64,000 nt of DNA from DASSFG01 sp035547915 (GTDB lineage: Bacteria > Planctomycetota > Planctomycetia > Pirellulales > JAICIG01): the NCBI GenBank assembly GCA_035547915.1, contig DASZTS010000045.1, positions 75,114-139,113 on the forward strand. The letters are read 5' to 3'. Below, in pieces: positions 7,907-16,679 of this stretch (the stretch's first letter is position 1; each line of letters opens with the position of its first letter). A program made the position numbers and the translations under genes. Under the pieces are notes generated by a model, which saw only the letters and a program-made list of their open reading frames with translations, searched no databases and was not told the DNA's origin.

Positions 7907-10039
7907 ATGCGGATCGATTCGCTCACCGGTGAATTGATCGAACAGATCGGCATGCACCCCGGCGAATCCGTAGGGACGGCTGATGCCTCTCAGGCAGAGG
8001 GAGAGGCCGAAGTCGACCCGTCGAGCGAACCGCCGCGGATTACCCCGGCGCCGGGAGAGTTTGCCCGACGGTTGGCCGAAATCGAGCTGGCGAGCGCCGA
8101 TTGGCCCAACGATGCCGACGATCGGCGGCCGTTGAGCTGCGTTGGTGAATTCCTCTGCGAGGAGCTGCGACAACACGACGCCCAATCGGAGCGGGGATAC
8201 GCGGCGCTGCGAAAGCTGCTAGCCGGCGGATTGATCGAGCCCGTCGACGGGCTGATCGCCCAATTCTTTCGGCCGAGCACCGAGGGCTTCGTCATACCTT
8301 GCGACTACACCAACTTTCGGTTCAACTCGTTTGACGAACTGATCGCGGGCGCGCCCTGGCTGGCCAAACATTACGGCATGCGGGCCGGCAACGGTCTGTT
8401 CGCCGGCGAAGGTTGGTTGAACACCCTTTGGCAAAAGGGCATCCTTCTGCTGGCCGACCGACGCGTGGAGGCGGCCGATGACCTGTCGCGGCAGCCCGCG
8501 GATGATCGCGGCGCCCTTTGCGCGCTGCTGTCGGCCGAGATACTGCACGCGGCCGGATTCGACTCACTGTCACCGGTTTGCGCGCGGCGCGGACTACGGC
8601 GAACGTCACTGGCCGCGTTTCAGGACGACTGCCGCGAGTTGCTTTCCGGTCGTGGACTGGCGAGTCGATCGCTGTTGCACGTCGCGGCATCTCTGCGCAA
8701 CCTCGACGCCGAGGAAGTCAAAGCGCTGACTGAGCTGCTTACCCGTTTCGAACTGATCGACGCAAGCCAGGCCTCGGTCCTCGAGCAATGCGCGACTGCG
8801 TTGCGGGCAGACGCGGCCGACACGCCGGCCCAAGCGGCGACCAGGGCACTCGATGTCCTCTGGCGCGCCGGAATATCCGATTGGGTCGAACAACGGTTAA
8901 ATGCGTTGGTGACGCCGCCGCCTATCGCGGCCCCCTTTGCGTATGGTCCGGGTGGGGCCGAGGGCTCGCCCGGCTATGGATCGCCTGGCGGGGGCTACGG
9001 CGCCGCAGCGGCAAACGGTGTCGGTGTCTATGCCGCCGCGCCCGACGCAGTGCCAACGTATGTTCCATCACCCACGCTGGCCTCACCGGGCTATGGGGCG
9101 ATCGTCGGAGGCTATGGCGCCGCGGCGCCCGATGATAACAGCGGCTATGTCCCCGCGGCGCCCGACGGAGCTCCGACGTACGCTCCAGCGCCGCCCAAGG
9201 TTCCGGGCAATATCTTGGAAAACGATGGCGCTGAGCGGCTGCGCGACCTCAGCTACGACGACGTAAAGTCCGCCATCTACACGGCCGAGTCCTTCGACCG
9301 CTACAAGGGATATTCGTTCGACCGTTCACCATTGGCCGAGGAGACTGAGGGTCCGGAGAACGAGACGATGCCCGTCGTCGAGGACCGCAATGAGTCCCTT
9401 CGGGAAGAAGTGCGGTTGCTGAAAGAGATGGCTCTGGTCGTTGCCGACCGTTTGCAGATGCTGGAGAACCGCATGTCGAGGGGGGCAGACTGGGACCCCG
9501 ACTTAGGTGCGACTGGACCTCCTTTGCCGGCCGATCCGAAGGCCCTGCCGGTCGAGATGAGTGGTCCAACTGGGGTGCACGCACTCTTTAACTGGCGAGT
9601 AGGGGTACCCGAGCAGGTACCGCTTCCAATCACCATTCCTATCTCTGCCGGCAACCTCAGCCAGTTCAAGATCGCCGGCATTGCCGGGCACAAAAGAGAA
9701 ACCCTCAACGTTTGGCTGCACCTGCCGGTCTTGGATAAGCCAGAGGAACTCGCAGGGCAGAAGATTCCGCTCGTACTACGGCAAGACGACCTCTTGGCCG
9801 CGTTGGCGGGCCGAAATGTTGTGACGGTTGTCTATCTGGCCGAGGTCGACGGCGAAAAGAAGATCGCAACGATGACTGCCATGGAAACCTGGCCAGCCGC
9901 GACCGAAGCGTTCGACCGCGGCACGCTGCTGGCGGTCGCGTATATCAACACCAACGAGTTGCCGCCGCCGCCGAGCGAGGTGGTTCCCCCTACCGTCCGT
10001 CGACGGCCGACCGACGGCGCGAAAGGCGATTTGCGTTAG
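7907..10039 (+). CDS. Uncharacterised 710-residue protein with Gly/Tyr-rich repeats and a coiled coil; probable second half of the preceding gene
   Basis: I do not recognise a named family. Residues about 45-340 form an alpha-helical region that includes the segment IPCDYTNFRFNSFDEL. Residues about 348-434 are a low-complexity Pro/Gly/Tyr/Ala stretch made of two related units with SPGYG, GGYGA, AAPD and PTY motifs. A short coiled coil follows (NESLREEVRLLKEM and RLQMLENRMS, about 494-525), then a beta-rich C-terminal domain of about 150 residues. The ATG at 7907 has no nearby ribosome site, while in-frame sequence from 7853 onward (GNIVSLEWKNRR, leading into the ATG) looks coding. The upstream POTRA gene is in the same frame, so one 1174-residue protein interrupted by a TAG at 7850 is a real possibility. 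Confidence 0.65.
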   Translation: MRIDSLTGELIEQIGMHPGESVGTADASQAEGEAEVDPSSEPPRITPAPGEFARRLAEIELASADWPNDADDRRPLSCVGEFLCEELRQHDAQSERGYAALRKLLAGGLIEPVDGLIAQFFRPSTEGFVIPCDYTNFRFNSFDELIAGAPWLAKHYGMRAGNGLFAGEGWLNTLWQKGILLLADRRVEAADDLSRQPADDRGALCALLSAEILHAAGFDSLSPVCARRGLRRTSLAAFQDDCRELLSGRGLASRSLLHVAASLRNLDAEEVKALTELLTRFELIDASQASVLEQCATALRADAADTPAQAATRALDVLWRAGISDWVEQRLNALVTPPPIAAPFAYGPGGAEGSPGYGSPGGGYGAAAANGVGVYAAAPDAVPTYVPSPTLASPGYGAIVGGYGAAAPDDNSGYVPAAPDGAPTYAPAPPKVPGNILENDGAERLRDLSYDDVKSAIYTAESFDRYKGYSFDRSPLAEETEGPENETMPVVEDRNESLREEVRLLKEMALVVADRLQMLENRMSRGADWDPDLGATGPPLPADPKALPVEMSGPTGVHALFNWRVGVPEQVPLPITIPISAGNLSQFKIAGIAGHKRETLNVWLHLPVLDKPEELAGQKIPLVLRQDDLLAALAGRNVVTVVYLAEVDGEKKIATMTAMETWPAATEAFDRGTLLAVAYINTNELPPPPSEVVPPTVRRRPTDGAKGDLR

Positions 10040-10111
10040 CGCCGCAACGTTGTCGAGCAAGGAAATGGACGCCGTGGGAGCCATTTCGCGGTCGCAGGTC
10101 CGCGCGCCGCC

Positions 10112-10555
10112 TCATGCATCGGCTGGGGCGGTTTCTCTCTTGGTGCCGATCAGGTATGCTTCGTCACCGGACAGGTAGCGGTTCTTTTCGGCCAGGCGAC
10201 GGCGGATGCGCTCGACCGACTCGACAATCGGCCGGCTCAAGCGGTTGACGATGTCCTCGGCGGCGAATGCTTCCAGTTCGCGCACCGTCTCGACCCGCAA
10301 GAAGTCGAAGATTTGGCGTGCATGGTAGTCGTCCTTGAAGAGCAAGAACAACTTCTCCTCGCCTGTGATCGTCGGTCGCGGCAGGGCGGGCGCTTTTTTG
10401 GAAGCGCGTGGCGGCGCCGTCTTGGTTGCGGCCTTCTTGGGCGGCTTCCGTGCGATCTTTTTCGTGATGGCCGAGGACTTCTTGTTTCGCTTGACCGGAC
10501 GCGGTTGACTTTTCTTCGCCGCCTTTTTCGTGAGCGGGCTCTTTTTCTTGGCCAC
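10112..10555 (-). CDS. Small basic protein with histone H1-like Lys/Ala/Pro N-terminus
   Basis: The 147-residue protein starts at a GTG (10555) preceded by an AGGCGAG-type ribosome site. Residues 1-60 are extremely rich in Lys, Ala and Pro with repeated KK, KKAA and KKAP motifs, like histone H1 tails or the tails of bacterial H1-like proteins. Residues about 65-140 are a compact acidic/helical domain (LFLLFKDDYHARQIFDFL and IVESVERIRRRL). The basic tail suggests nucleic acid binding or ribosome association; the folded domain is not one I can name. It is divergent from the aldo/keto reductase gene with 60 bases between start codons, so the promoters are packed together. Confidence 0.75.
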   Translation of the reverse strand: MAKKKSPLTKKAAKKSQPRPVKRNKKSSAITKKIARKPPKKAATKTAPPRASKKAPALPRPTITGEEKLFLLFKDDYHARQIFDFLRVETVRELEAFAAEDIVNRLSRPIVESVERIRRRLAEKNRYLSGDEAYLIGTKRETAPADA

Positions 10556-10615
10556 AGTACTGCTCGCCTCACCGGTTGATCTTGGTTCACGACCTGTACA
10601 TCCAGCGTAATCGAA

Positions 10616-11596
10616 ATGGTACCAACTTTGACCTTACCTTCCGGCGACAAAATGCCTGTCGTCGGGCTCGGTACCTGGAAGATCGAGCGGTCCGCTACGG
10701 CGTCGGTCGTGCGTGAAGCGATCGGCATCGGCTACCGGCACCTCGACGCGGCTTGCGACTACGGCAACGAAACAGAAGTCGGCGCTGGGCTCCGCGCGGC
10801 GCTCGAAAGCGGTATCTGCACCCGCGACGAGCTGTGGGTGACATCGAAGCTTTGGAATACATACCACGCTGGCGAGCACGTGCGTCCCGCGGCGGAGCGT
10901 TCGCTGCGCGATCTGGGACTGGCCTATCTCGACCTCTACCTGGTCCACTTTCCGATCGCTCTCGAGTTCGTCCCTCTCGAGCAGCGCTATCCGCCCGGCT
11001 GGTTTCACGATCCTGGTGCCGCGATGCCGCGCCTCCGGCCAAGCAAGGTGCCGTTGGCCGAAACATGGAGGGCGATGGAGCGACTGGTCGCCGACGGTCT
11101 GGTGCGCAACATCGGGGTCTGCAACTACAACTGCGCGCTGTTGCGTGATCTGCTTTCGTACGCCAACATCCGACCGGCCGTGTTGCAGGTCGAACTGCAC
11201 CCTTTCCTGGCCCAACCGAAGCTGCTGCGGTTTTGCCGTGAGGAAGGGATCGCCGTGACGGGTTTTTCGCCCTTGGGGGCGTTATCGTATGTTTCGCTGG
11301 GCATGGCCGGGGTAGGAGATTCGGTGCTCGAGCGACCGATCGTGCGCGAGACGGCCGTTCGGCACGGAAAGACGCCGGCCCAGGTGGTGCTGCGTTGGGG
11401 CGTACAACGCGGCACGGCTATCGTGCCGAAAACGTCACAGCGGGAACGGCTCGCGGAGAACTTACAACTTTTCGACTTCGAACTGTCGGATGCCGAGATG
11501 CGGGCGATTTCCGAGCTTGATTACAATCGCCGCTTCAACGATCCCGGAGAGTTCTGCGAAGCGGCCTTCAACACGTTCTTTCCCATTTATGAGTAG
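10616..11596 (+). CDS. Aldo/keto reductase
   Basis: The 326-residue TIM-barrel oxidoreductase carries the complete family tetrad: D44 and Y49 in LDAACDYGNE, K78 in TSKLW and H111 in LVHFP. The NADPH-binding C-terminus with VPKTSQRERLAEN is also present. Family members reduce aldehydes and ketones of sugars, steroids or xenobiotics in the cytoplasm; the substrate cannot be assigned. Length fits the family. The next gene (DinB-like) follows after 28 bases with its own strong ribosome site, so the two are probably co-transcribed. Confidence 0.93.
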   Translation: MVPTLTLPSGDKMPVVGLGTWKIERSATASVVREAIGIGYRHLDAACDYGNETEVGAGLRAALESGICTRDELWVTSKLWNTYHAGEHVRPAAERSLRDLGLAYLDLYLVHFPIALEFVPLEQRYPPGWFHDPGAAMPRLRPSKVPLAETWRAMERLVADGLVRNIGVCNYNCALLRDLLSYANIRPAVLQVELHPFLAQPKLLRFCREEGIAVTGFSPLGALSYVSLGMAGVGDSVLERPIVRETAVRHGKTPAQVVLRWGVQRGTAIVPKTSQRERLAENLQLFDFELSDAEMRAISELDYNRRFNDPGEFCEAAFNTFFPIYE

Positions 11597-11624
11597 GACA
11601 AGCAGGGCGAGGAGGTAACCGAAC

Positions 11625-12170
11625 ATGACAGCCGTCGACGTACTGCGGCGTCTACATAGCCATCGGGCATGGGTGAATCGTAACCTGCTGGCCGCCGTGG
11701 AACCGCTTGATGGGGAGACGTTGCGCAGGCCGTTCCAGATCGGCCAGGAGTCGATCTGGAAGTCGCTGACTCACCTCTACGCCGCGGAGTTCGTCTGGCT
11801 CGAGGCACTACTGGGCAAGGAAGAGTCACTCGTGCCGGGCGACCTACCGGGCAAACTACCCGGCAATCAGCAGGGCACGGGCGGATTCGCAGATCTCGCC
11901 GATCTGCGGCAGCAATGGTCAGTTTTGGAGGAGCGATGGACGGCGTATCTGCAATCGCTCACTCCCGCCGCCCTCGACGACTTGGTCTACAAGAAGAGCG
12001 GGAGCGCCGGTGGGATTCGTTTCGCCAGCCGCCGCAGTGATGTGTTGTTGCATGTTTGCACGCACGCTCAATACACGGCCGCGCAGGTCGTCAACATGCT
12101 TCGCCATGCGGGCGTAGAAAAACTGCCACAGACGATGCTCATGGCGTTGGTCCGCAGCGAGGCATTGTAA
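11625..12170 (+). CDS. DinB-fold metal-binding protein
   Basis: The 181-residue protein has the DinB/YfiT four-helix-bundle pattern with a likely metal triad: H50 in KSLTHLYAAE, and H143 and H147 in LLHVCTHAQY near the C-terminal helix. Many proteins of this fold are thiol-dependent transferases or thiol S-transferases using mycothiol or bacillithiol, and others are stress induced. A GAGGAGG ribosome site lies upstream of the ATG. It is the last plus-strand gene before a convergent boundary with the dehydrogenase at 12232. Confidence 0.85.
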   Translation: MTAVDVLRRLHSHRAWVNRNLLAAVEPLDGETLRRPFQIGQESIWKSLTHLYAAEFVWLEALLGKEESLVPGDLPGKLPGNQQGTGGFADLADLRQQWSVLEERWTAYLQSLTPAALDDLVYKKSGSAGGIRFASRRSDVLLHVCTHAQYTAAQVVNMLRHAGVEKLPQTMLMALVRSEAL

Positions 12171-12231
12171 CGAGCGGTCGGCGTGAGCGCGGTGCGCCGC
12201 GAACGGGTTCCACTTGTTCAGCACTCCGCGG

Positions 12232-13257
12232 CTAAGAGCGGAATCGGCCAAGCTTGGCTTGCAGCGCCGGATGATCGAGCACCGAGCGATTGACGATCGA
12301 CTGCGGCAGGCGGCCTTGGGCCACGTCAATGATGCTTTGGCAGGCCACCCGGCCCGTGCGCCGGAACAGTTCGTCCGTCCAAGCGATGGCGTGCGGAGCC
12401 ACGATGACGTTATCGAGTTGCAGGATCGGATCGTCGGCCACAACGGGTTCCGTTTCGAACACATCGAGCGCGGCCCCGGCGATGCGTCGTTCGACGAGAG
12501 CCGCCGTGAGCGCGGCCTGGTCCACGATCGGTCCGCGGGCGATGTTGATCAGGTAGGCCGTCGGTTTCATCAACCGCAACCGTCGCGCGTCGAGCAAATG
12601 GCGGGTCTCGGCGGTGAGCGCGCAACAGACGACGATGAAGTCGGATTCCGTGAGCACCTGATCCAGGCCTAGCATTTCGATACCCTCGGCCGCATGGTCG
12701 AGGGCCAGGTAGGGATCGAAGGCCACGTATCGCATTTCGAAGGGAGCGGCCAGATGGAACAACTCGCGGCCGATGTTCCCCAATCCGATCACGCCGAGGG
12801 TCCGGCCGGTCAGCCCCGTACCCATCTGGTCGAGTTTCTCCGCCCACCGTCCGTCACGAGTCAGCCGATCCTTGATCAGGAGCTTGTGCGATAGGGCCAG
12901 CAAGAAGGCCAGGGCCGCGGTCGCCACCGGTCGGCGTACACCTTCGGGCGTGATGGTCAGCAGCACGCCGTTGCGCGTGCAGGCATCGACATCGACGTTG
13001 TCATAACCCACGCCGAATCGGGCCACGAGGCCCAACCGCTCGCAGCCAGCGAGCGTGCTCGCTGTCACACGTGGCGCCAGCACGAGGAGGGCGTCGTATT
13101 CATCGGCGAGATGTCGGGGCAGTTCGGCCGCTGTTTCTGGCAAGAACTCGCGGCGGAGATTCTTGATCTCGTCCAACAGACCGAGTCCGATGTCGCCGAA
13201 TCCCAACGAGCCGTCGGGTCTGAGAAAATCTCGCGTAATTCCGACACGGAATTCCAT
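12232..13257 (-). CDS. D-isomer-specific 2-hydroxyacid dehydrogenase
   Basis: The 341-residue protein shows the NAD-binding GLGNIG (158-163) and the catalytic set of the family: R241 in NIARGPIVD, the acidic DVFETEP segment (265-271) and H289 in APHAIAW. It has no ACT domain, so it is a short member of the phosphoglycerate / glyoxylate / hydroxypyruvate reductase superfamily. The substrate is unknown. It starts 33 bases after the beta-helix gene ends, on the same strand, and the two are likely transcribed together. Confidence 0.92.
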   Translation of the reverse strand: MEFRVGITRDFLRPDGSLGFGDIGLGLLDEIKNLRREFLPETAAELPRHLADEYDALLVLAPRVTASTLAGCERLGLVARFGVGYDNVDVDACTRNGVLLTITPEGVRRPVATAALAFLLALSHKLLIKDRLTRDGRWAEKLDQMGTGLTGRTLGVIGLGNIGRELFHLAAPFEMRYVAFDPYLALDHAAEGIEMLGLDQVLTESDFIVVCCALTAETRHLLDARRLRLMKPTAYLINIARGPIVDQAALTAALVERRIAGAALDVFETEPVVADDPILQLDNVIVAPHAIAWTDELFRRTGRVACQSIIDVAQGRLPQSIVNRSVLDHPALQAKLGRFRS

Positions 13258-13290
13258 TGGTTGTTCTTGGATCAGGTGGGCGGTTGTTCG

Positions 13291-14781
13291 TTAACGCGCG
13301 GCATCGGAGAGGACCACGTATGCACCAAATACGGGTTCGGTTGCCGGCGGTTGGAAGTCGGGCATGCCGACCGGTGCTGCTGAGTGATTCGACCGCATCG
13401 CCAAACGTAGCGGACGGCCGTCGTAAACGCCCTCGAACAGCGGCGTGCCGAAGAAATCCTGTGCGGAAACGAGGCGATAGCGATCACCTCCTTGAAGTAC
13501 GCCCTGTAGATCGACATCGACGGCGTCGGCCCGGTCCCAATTGTAAACGGCCACGTGCGCGCGACCCTGTTCGTAGCGGTTGGGACGCACGAAGACATGC
13601 GTGCCCGCGGCCTGGCGGCCAAACCTTCCCTCGGCGTCGAAGCCGGCGGCTTGCCAACCGGAGAACTCCATGCCGCGCCGCTTTTCGCCGCCGGCAATCT
13701 CGAAGGCGGACCACATGTCGGTGGTGCGGAAGTAATCGTTCTTGTCCCATACATATTGAGCGGGATCGAACTCGGTCGAACTTTCCAATCGTACCAGGCC
13801 CGAGGGACCGATCACGGTGTTGCCGGTCACCTCCACCGTTTTGAAGTCGCGGACGAAGAGGCCGCCCACGACGTAGTTGTCTCGCAGCAGCAAGTCGCGA
13901 TTCGCATTTCCCCACGGGTAGCCGCAATGGATGGCTCCCTCGAAGGTGTAATTGTCGGCCACGCGCAGCCGCTCGATGGACCGGCCGCCGCCGACGAAGA
14001 TGGCCGGCGTACCCGCATTGGGGCCGGCGAGGATACCGTTGTGGAAACCGATGTTCCCTTCGATCTCGAAACCCTGGACGAAAGCTTGGTTCGAACCGTA
14101 GCAATGGATGCCGCTGCCGAATTGGCGGAACACGATGTTGTCGATCAGGCGTTTACTGAGGGTGCGATTCTGGGCGTAGATTCCGTGGCCGTGTCCTCGG
14201 TCCGGCCCTCGCCAGCCGTTGTGATAGATGAGCGAGCCATAGATCTCGCCCCCCTCCCCTTCCGACCAAAAGCCAAATCCTCCGGCGGTGTCGTGTACGA
14301 CGAGGTTGATGAACTTGACGTGCGACGCGCGGCAGAACATGCCACCGCGGCGAATGTCACCGGGCCAGGAGCCACCTTCGCTGGTTTCGCGCTTGGGGTC
14401 GGAGCAGGTGACCTCGAATCCCCAGAAGACGGCGTGGTCGCCCATCACGGCAAAAAGACCGGTGTCCTGCTTATCGCGCGGACGAGAATCGATGGTCACC
14501 CGTTCGCCGGGGAACCGACGAATGGTGACGGGCGCGTCGACGTTCCCCGCCAGCCGACATTCGAACCCGCCGCGATAGACACCCTCGTGTAGCCACAGCG
14601 TATCGCCGGCCCGGATGATGTCGACCTTCGACAATGCCGTGGTCAGATCCCAAGGTGCGGCCTGCGAGCCATCGCCATTCGCCAGGCCCTGCGTTGCGGC
14701 GTGAAACTCCTTCGCCTCGACTGGTGCGCAGATCGCCACGAGGAGGACGAAGCCTACGGGAACCTGTTGAACGGTGCGCAT
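13291..14781 (-). CDS. Exported right-handed beta-helix protein, possibly a polysaccharide lyase or carbohydrate-binding protein
   Basis: The 496-residue protein begins with a signal peptide (hydrophobic VGFVLLVAICAPVEA, cleavage near residue 24). The mature N-terminus has the FHAATQGLANGDGSQAAPWD pattern common to parallel beta-helix proteins such as PL6 alginate/chondroitin lyases. It is followed by GDTLWLHEGVYRGG, then repeated short strands ending in N or D turns (FINLVVHDT, GSLIYHNG, VADNYTFEGAIH, VTGNTVIG). A beta-sandwich-like C-terminus follows. It probably acts outside the inner membrane on a polysaccharide. No catalytic residues can be assigned with confidence. Confidence 0.8.
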   Translation of the reverse strand: MRTVQQVPVGFVLLVAICAPVEAKEFHAATQGLANGDGSQAAPWDLTTALSKVDIIRAGDTLWLHEGVYRGGFECRLAGNVDAPVTIRRFPGERVTIDSRPRDKQDTGLFAVMGDHAVFWGFEVTCSDPKRETSEGGSWPGDIRRGGMFCRASHVKFINLVVHDTAGGFGFWSEGEGGEIYGSLIYHNGWRGPDRGHGHGIYAQNRTLSKRLIDNIVFRQFGSGIHCYGSNQAFVQGFEIEGNIGFHNGILAGPNAGTPAIFVGGGRSIERLRVADNYTFEGAIHCGYPWGNANRDLLLRDNYVVGGLFVRDFKTVEVTGNTVIGPSGLVRLESSTEFDPAQYVWDKNDYFRTTDMWSAFEIAGGEKRRGMEFSGWQAAGFDAEGRFGRQAAGTHVFVRPNRYEQGRAHVAVYNWDRADAVDVDLQGVLQGGDRYRLVSAQDFFGTPLFEGVYDGRPLRLAMRSNHSAAPVGMPDFQPPATEPVFGAYVVLSDAAR

Positions 14782-14853
14782 TCTCGGACTGCTAGCGTTT
14801 CGTTATCTCCCAGCAGAACCGAATTGTCGACGCGCAACCTCGGCGAAGCAAGA

Positions 14854-14887
14854 GACGCGGCGGTGACGAAATGGCCACCGCCGCGTC
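14854..14887 (-). terminator. Strong hairpin downstream of the SDR gene
   Basis: A perfect 12-bp stem (GACGCGGCGGTG with CACCGCCGCGTC, 10-base loop) sits about 37 bases after the stop of the SDR gene on the minus strand and before the beta-helix gene. There is no T-run after it, only a few scattered T, so it may be a terminator or an RNA-processing barrier rather than a canonical intrinsic terminator. Confidence 0.4.
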
Positions 14888-14923
14888 GGGGCACTGGGAG
14901 GTCTATCGTTATAAGTAACCGGC

Positions 14924-15676
14924 TCAACGGAGGCCGCCCGAGATGTACAGATTCTCGCCCGTGATCCAGCCCGAGTCCGGCGAGGCGAGGAACACGACCG
15001 CCGTCGCGATATCTAGGGGTTTCCCGATGCGGCCCAACGGGGTCTTCGCCTCGGTCTCTTTACGGAAATCGCTTTCAGTGATGCCCGCCGAATGCAGACC
15101 TTCCGTTTCGACCATGCCCGGGTTGACCGAGTTGACGCGGATCTGCCGCGGCCCGAGTTCGACGGCCAACGTCCGCGTGATCGAGTTCACAGCCGCCTTC
15201 GTGGCGCTATACACGGAGGCATTTGGTACGGCGAGAGTCGCCACCACCGAGCCGAGATTGATGATGCTGCCTCCTGCGGGGCCGAAGTATTTCGCCGCCT
15301 CCTTCGTGGCCAGCAACAGCCCCAACACGTTGAGGTTGAAATGCTTCTGAAAATGTTCCACCGTCACGTCGGCCAGCGGAGCGAACTCGTACAGGCCCGC
15401 GTTATTCACCAGCACGTCGAGCTTGTCGAACTTCTGTTGCGTCTCATGGAATAACCGCTCGATCTGTTCGGGCGAGCTCATGTCGGCCTGTATAGCCACC
15501 GCCTTGCCGCCACCTTTCGTAATCTCGGCGACCACCTTGTCCGCCCCCGCCTTGCTGGTGCTGTAATTCACCACCACCGTCGCCCCCTCCGCCGCGAGTT
15601 GCTTGGCGATTTCGGCGCCGATCCCCTTGGAGGCCCCTGTGACGACGGCCACTTTGCCGGCCAGTTTCTGCGACAT
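14924..15676 (-). CDS. Short-chain dehydrogenase/reductase (SDR)
   Basis: The 250-residue classical SDR has TGASKGIG for NAD(P) binding (residues 13-20), NNAG (91-94), the catalytic S143, Y156 and K160 in the YSATK motif, and a C-terminal GENLYISGG. It belongs to the FabG-like / glucose dehydrogenase-like group; the substrate is not readable. A GGGAG ribosome site precedes the ATG. It lies 80 bases downstream of the AhpD-like gene on the same strand, with a hairpin between them. Confidence 0.93.
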   Translation of the reverse strand: MSQKLAGKVAVVTGASKGIGAEIAKQLAAEGATVVVNYSTSKAGADKVVAEITKGGGKAVAIQADMSSPEQIERLFHETQQKFDKLDVLVNNAGLYEFAPLADVTVEHFQKHFNLNVLGLLLATKEAAKYFGPAGGSIINLGSVVATLAVPNASVYSATKAAVNSITRTLAVELGPRQIRVNSVNPGMVETEGLHSAGITESDFRKETEAKTPLGRIGKPLDIATAVVFLASPDSGWITGENLYISGGLR

Positions 15677-15721
15677 GGTTTCACTCCCTATGTTTGTTGA
15701 TGTCCGGTTTGAATCTGTGAA

Positions 15722-15752
15722 GGCGGTTTCCCCTGGTCTGTAAAAAACCGCC
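15722..15752 (-). terminator. Terminator-like hairpin after the AhpD-like gene
   Basis: On the minus strand an 8-bp stem (GGCGGTTT with AAACCGCC) begins five bases after the stop of the AhpD-like gene. An overlapping shorter stem just upstream is followed by six T. One or the other could attenuate transcription into the SDR gene. Confidence 0.4.
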
Positions 15753-15756
15753 CAGA

Positions 15757-16299
15757 TCAGGCGTGCACGGGCACGCGCGGGAAATCGACCTCCGTATGAA
15801 CGAGCTCGTTGAAGTAGTTCGTCAAGGTCGACAGGGCGACGTTCCCGACCACTTCCGCAATCTCGGCGTCAGACAGTCCAGCATCGCGGGCCTCGGCAAA
15901 CTGATCGTCCGAAACGTCGCCATGGCTCTCGATGATCTGATGTGCCAGCGAAAGAACGGCCTGCGTCTTAGGATCGTGCGATGTTCCTTCGCGCGCTGCA
16001 AGGGCTTCTTCGGCCGACACACCGGCCCGTTTGGCAAGCATCGTATGGGCCGACAGGCAGTACTCACACCCGTTGTGCTGACTCACAGCCAGAGCGATCT
16101 GCTCACGTGTCGCTGCGGACAGCGTGCCCTTGGCCAGGGCACCGCTGAACGCCAAATACCCTTCCAGCAGGGCGGGCGAATGCGCCATGGTCTTCATCAT
16201 GTTCGGTACGACGCCCAGCTTGGCCTTGACCGACGTAAGCAACTCGCGGGCCTTCTCTTGGGCGACGGCGGGATCGACTGGGGTGATTCGACTGGTCAT
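15757..16299 (-). CDS. Carboxymuconolactone decarboxylase / AhpD-like protein
   Basis: I start at the ATG at 16299, which has an AGGAG ribosome site; a longer frame from 16413 adds 38 low-complexity Pro/Arg-rich residues and has no site. The 180-residue product carries the AhpD signature C78-E-Y-C81 with H85 in GCEYCLSAH. This is the redox-active pair of alkylhydroperoxidase D-like proteins, which reduce peroxides through dithiols. The family also includes carboxymuconolactone decarboxylases. A role in peroxide defence is plausible; the electron donor is not visible. Confidence 0.9.
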   Translation of the reverse strand: MTSRITPVDPAVAQEKARELLTSVKAKLGVVPNMMKTMAHSPALLEGYLAFSGALAKGTLSAATREQIALAVSQHNGCEYCLSAHTMLAKRAGVSAEEALAAREGTSHDPKTQAVLSLAHQIIESHGDVSDDQFAEARDAGLSDAEIAEVVGNVALSTLTNYFNELVHTEVDFPRVPVHA

Positions 16300-16679
16300 G
16301 TTCAGGTCTCCTTCACGAAAAGACGGCTCACCGATCGTTGGCGGGGCGGCCGGAGCCGTTTCCGGTCGTCGCACCACAGTAGGAACAAGAGAAGTACTGC
16401 CGGGGCGGACCACTCTTACACGATTTTTCCGTCACCTATTTCTGCGACTGTAAGTCGAGACGTTTTGACTCCTTTCTAAGCGGGCCTGCCGCGCAGCCTG
16501 CCGGCGAAAATCGACGCTACATCATTTCCGCGCTTCCGCCCGTGGGACTCGTGTTCGCCCCCCTTTCATGATCCGACGTTCGCAAAAGCGAAGCCGCCTC
16601 ATTCATTGGCACGCGCGTAAGATCAGCCCAGATCGACTGTATTCCCTTTGCAAGCTCTTTTTTTTGCGGAGGACGCGTC
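16300..16679. other. Divergent intergenic region of 380 bases
   Basis: This region separates the minus-strand AhpD-like gene from the plus-strand RND permease. It holds their ribosome sites (AGGAG near 16308 on minus, GGAGG near 16668 on plus) and a small TTCGC-AAAA-GCGAA hairpin near 16573. An eight-T tract lies shortly before the permease start. I see no gene, RNA or convincing -35/-10 pair in it. Confidence 0.5.

Noticed and set aside
12228..12242. Possible fourth copy of the dispersed repeat (CCGCTCTTAG at the end of the dehydrogenase gene)
   Set aside because: Only the terminal ten bases match; nothing of the core or the other end is present.
16300..16413. Longer N-terminus for the AhpD-like protein starting at 16413
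   Set aside because: The added 38 residues are low complexity and a good ribosome site precedes the ATG at 16299.
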